A stretch of DNA of 64,000 nucleotides from Diadema setosum (lineage: Eukaryota > Echinodermata > Echinoidea > Diadematoida > Diadematidae): NCBI GenBank assembly GCA_033980235.1, contig CM067059.1:10054309-10118308 (forward strand), written 5' to 3'. This document shows positions 1 through 64,000 of the stretch, piece by piece. Positions within the stretch are counted from its first letter, which is position 1, and each line of letters opens with the position of its first letter. The position numbers were made by a program, and so were the translations under genes. The notes beneath the pieces were generated by a model. It searched no databases, was not told the origin of the DNA, and saw only the letters and a program-made list of their open reading frames with translations.

Positions 1-439
1 CTCAATTTATCAAAATGGGCACCATGCCCCACCCAGAGGGCCCCAGGGGGCCCCCAATCCCCCCAAATTAAGGAATCTTTAAAAATTTCGGCCCTTCTTG
101 TACATTTTCATCTTCTACTTGAGAAGCCTGGTCAAATTTTAGTAGAGCTGTGAATGATTTAGATTAGTGACTGCGTGAAAGGTGATCTTGCGATACTCAG
201 GTGAGCGCTAGACCCGCGGGTCTCTTGTTGTGTAATACCTTCCTTTTGATCTGCACCAACACTCTGCAGAAAACACACATGCCTGGTGAATTTCAAAAAG
301 AAATATGTTGAACACATGTTCCAGCAATAAATCTTTGTGTGTCATAATCATTTGAAATTGTGATTGCAGTTTTTCATTTAATTCTACATTAAGCCAAGCA
401 TTTTTCCCCCTCCCTCCTCCTCTTGTGCATTGACTAAAG
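1..439. other. 3' part of an upstream intron
   Basis: No coding signal is seen. The stretch ends with a pyrimidine-rich tract (about 407-425), a TTGAC branch-like site and the acceptor AG at 438-439 that starts exon 1. The exon completing the first repeat lies left of the window. Confidence 0.6.

Positions 440-64000
<63,561 letters not shown>

Overview
This window is an interior slice of one very large animal gene read on the + strand. Sixty-one in-frame exons between 440 and 64000 join, through consensus AG/GT splice sites, into one open frame of 12,618 nt (4,206 codons) with no stop. The frame encodes only triple-helical spectrin-type repeats: 38 complete repeat units of about 100-119 residues plus a partial unit at each end. 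No calponin-homology, plakin, EF-hand, SH3 or KASH domain is visible, so both ends of the protein lie outside the window. An uninterrupted run of about 39 repeats exceeds dystrophin (24), spectrins (17-30) and the usual plakin rods. The best family assignment is therefore a nesprin (SYNE1/SYNE2/MSP-300 type), a giant cytoskeletal linker of the nuclear envelope. That is inferred from repeat count and layout, not from a homology search.

The organism is a metazoan with introns of roughly 0.2-5 kb. Marine-invertebrate repeats suggest a deuterostome, most likely an echinoderm such as a sea urchin: TTAA-flanked MITEs, a (C)n-GCCAAACGAAG element with tandem core repeats, tRNA-derived SINE fragments, and the overused 8-mer TAGGCCTA. 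This is inference from repeat style only.

Layout. 440-19249: exons 1-22, irregular units, with a proline-rich insert (exon 8), an acidic insert (exon 12) and a Ser/Pro/Gln-rich linker (exon 15). 20104-63134: exons 23-60, a regular two-unit supra-repeat. Odd units are usually one 327-nt exon; even units are usually a 156-nt plus a 165-nt exon. 38216-38248: a likely 33-nt in-frame microexon. 57061-62066: the longest intron (5 kb), holding a probable alternative first exon (60034/60088-60342). It would start a shorter isoform with an N-myristoylation-type N-terminus followed by the downstream repeats. 63860-64000: exon 61, cut by the window edge.

Introns carry most of the non-coding interest: a hAT-like element (1708-2661), tRNA-SINE fragments (2690-2812, 47265-47455), TIR elements (11928-12414, 16805-17375, 34258-35684, 63535-63790), small palindromic MITEs, two Helentron-like non-autonomous elements (41286-41729, 42938-44152; the second bears six RFX X-box palindromes), three more X-box matches in introns 16-17, and many microsatellites. 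No separate second gene is supported on either strand.
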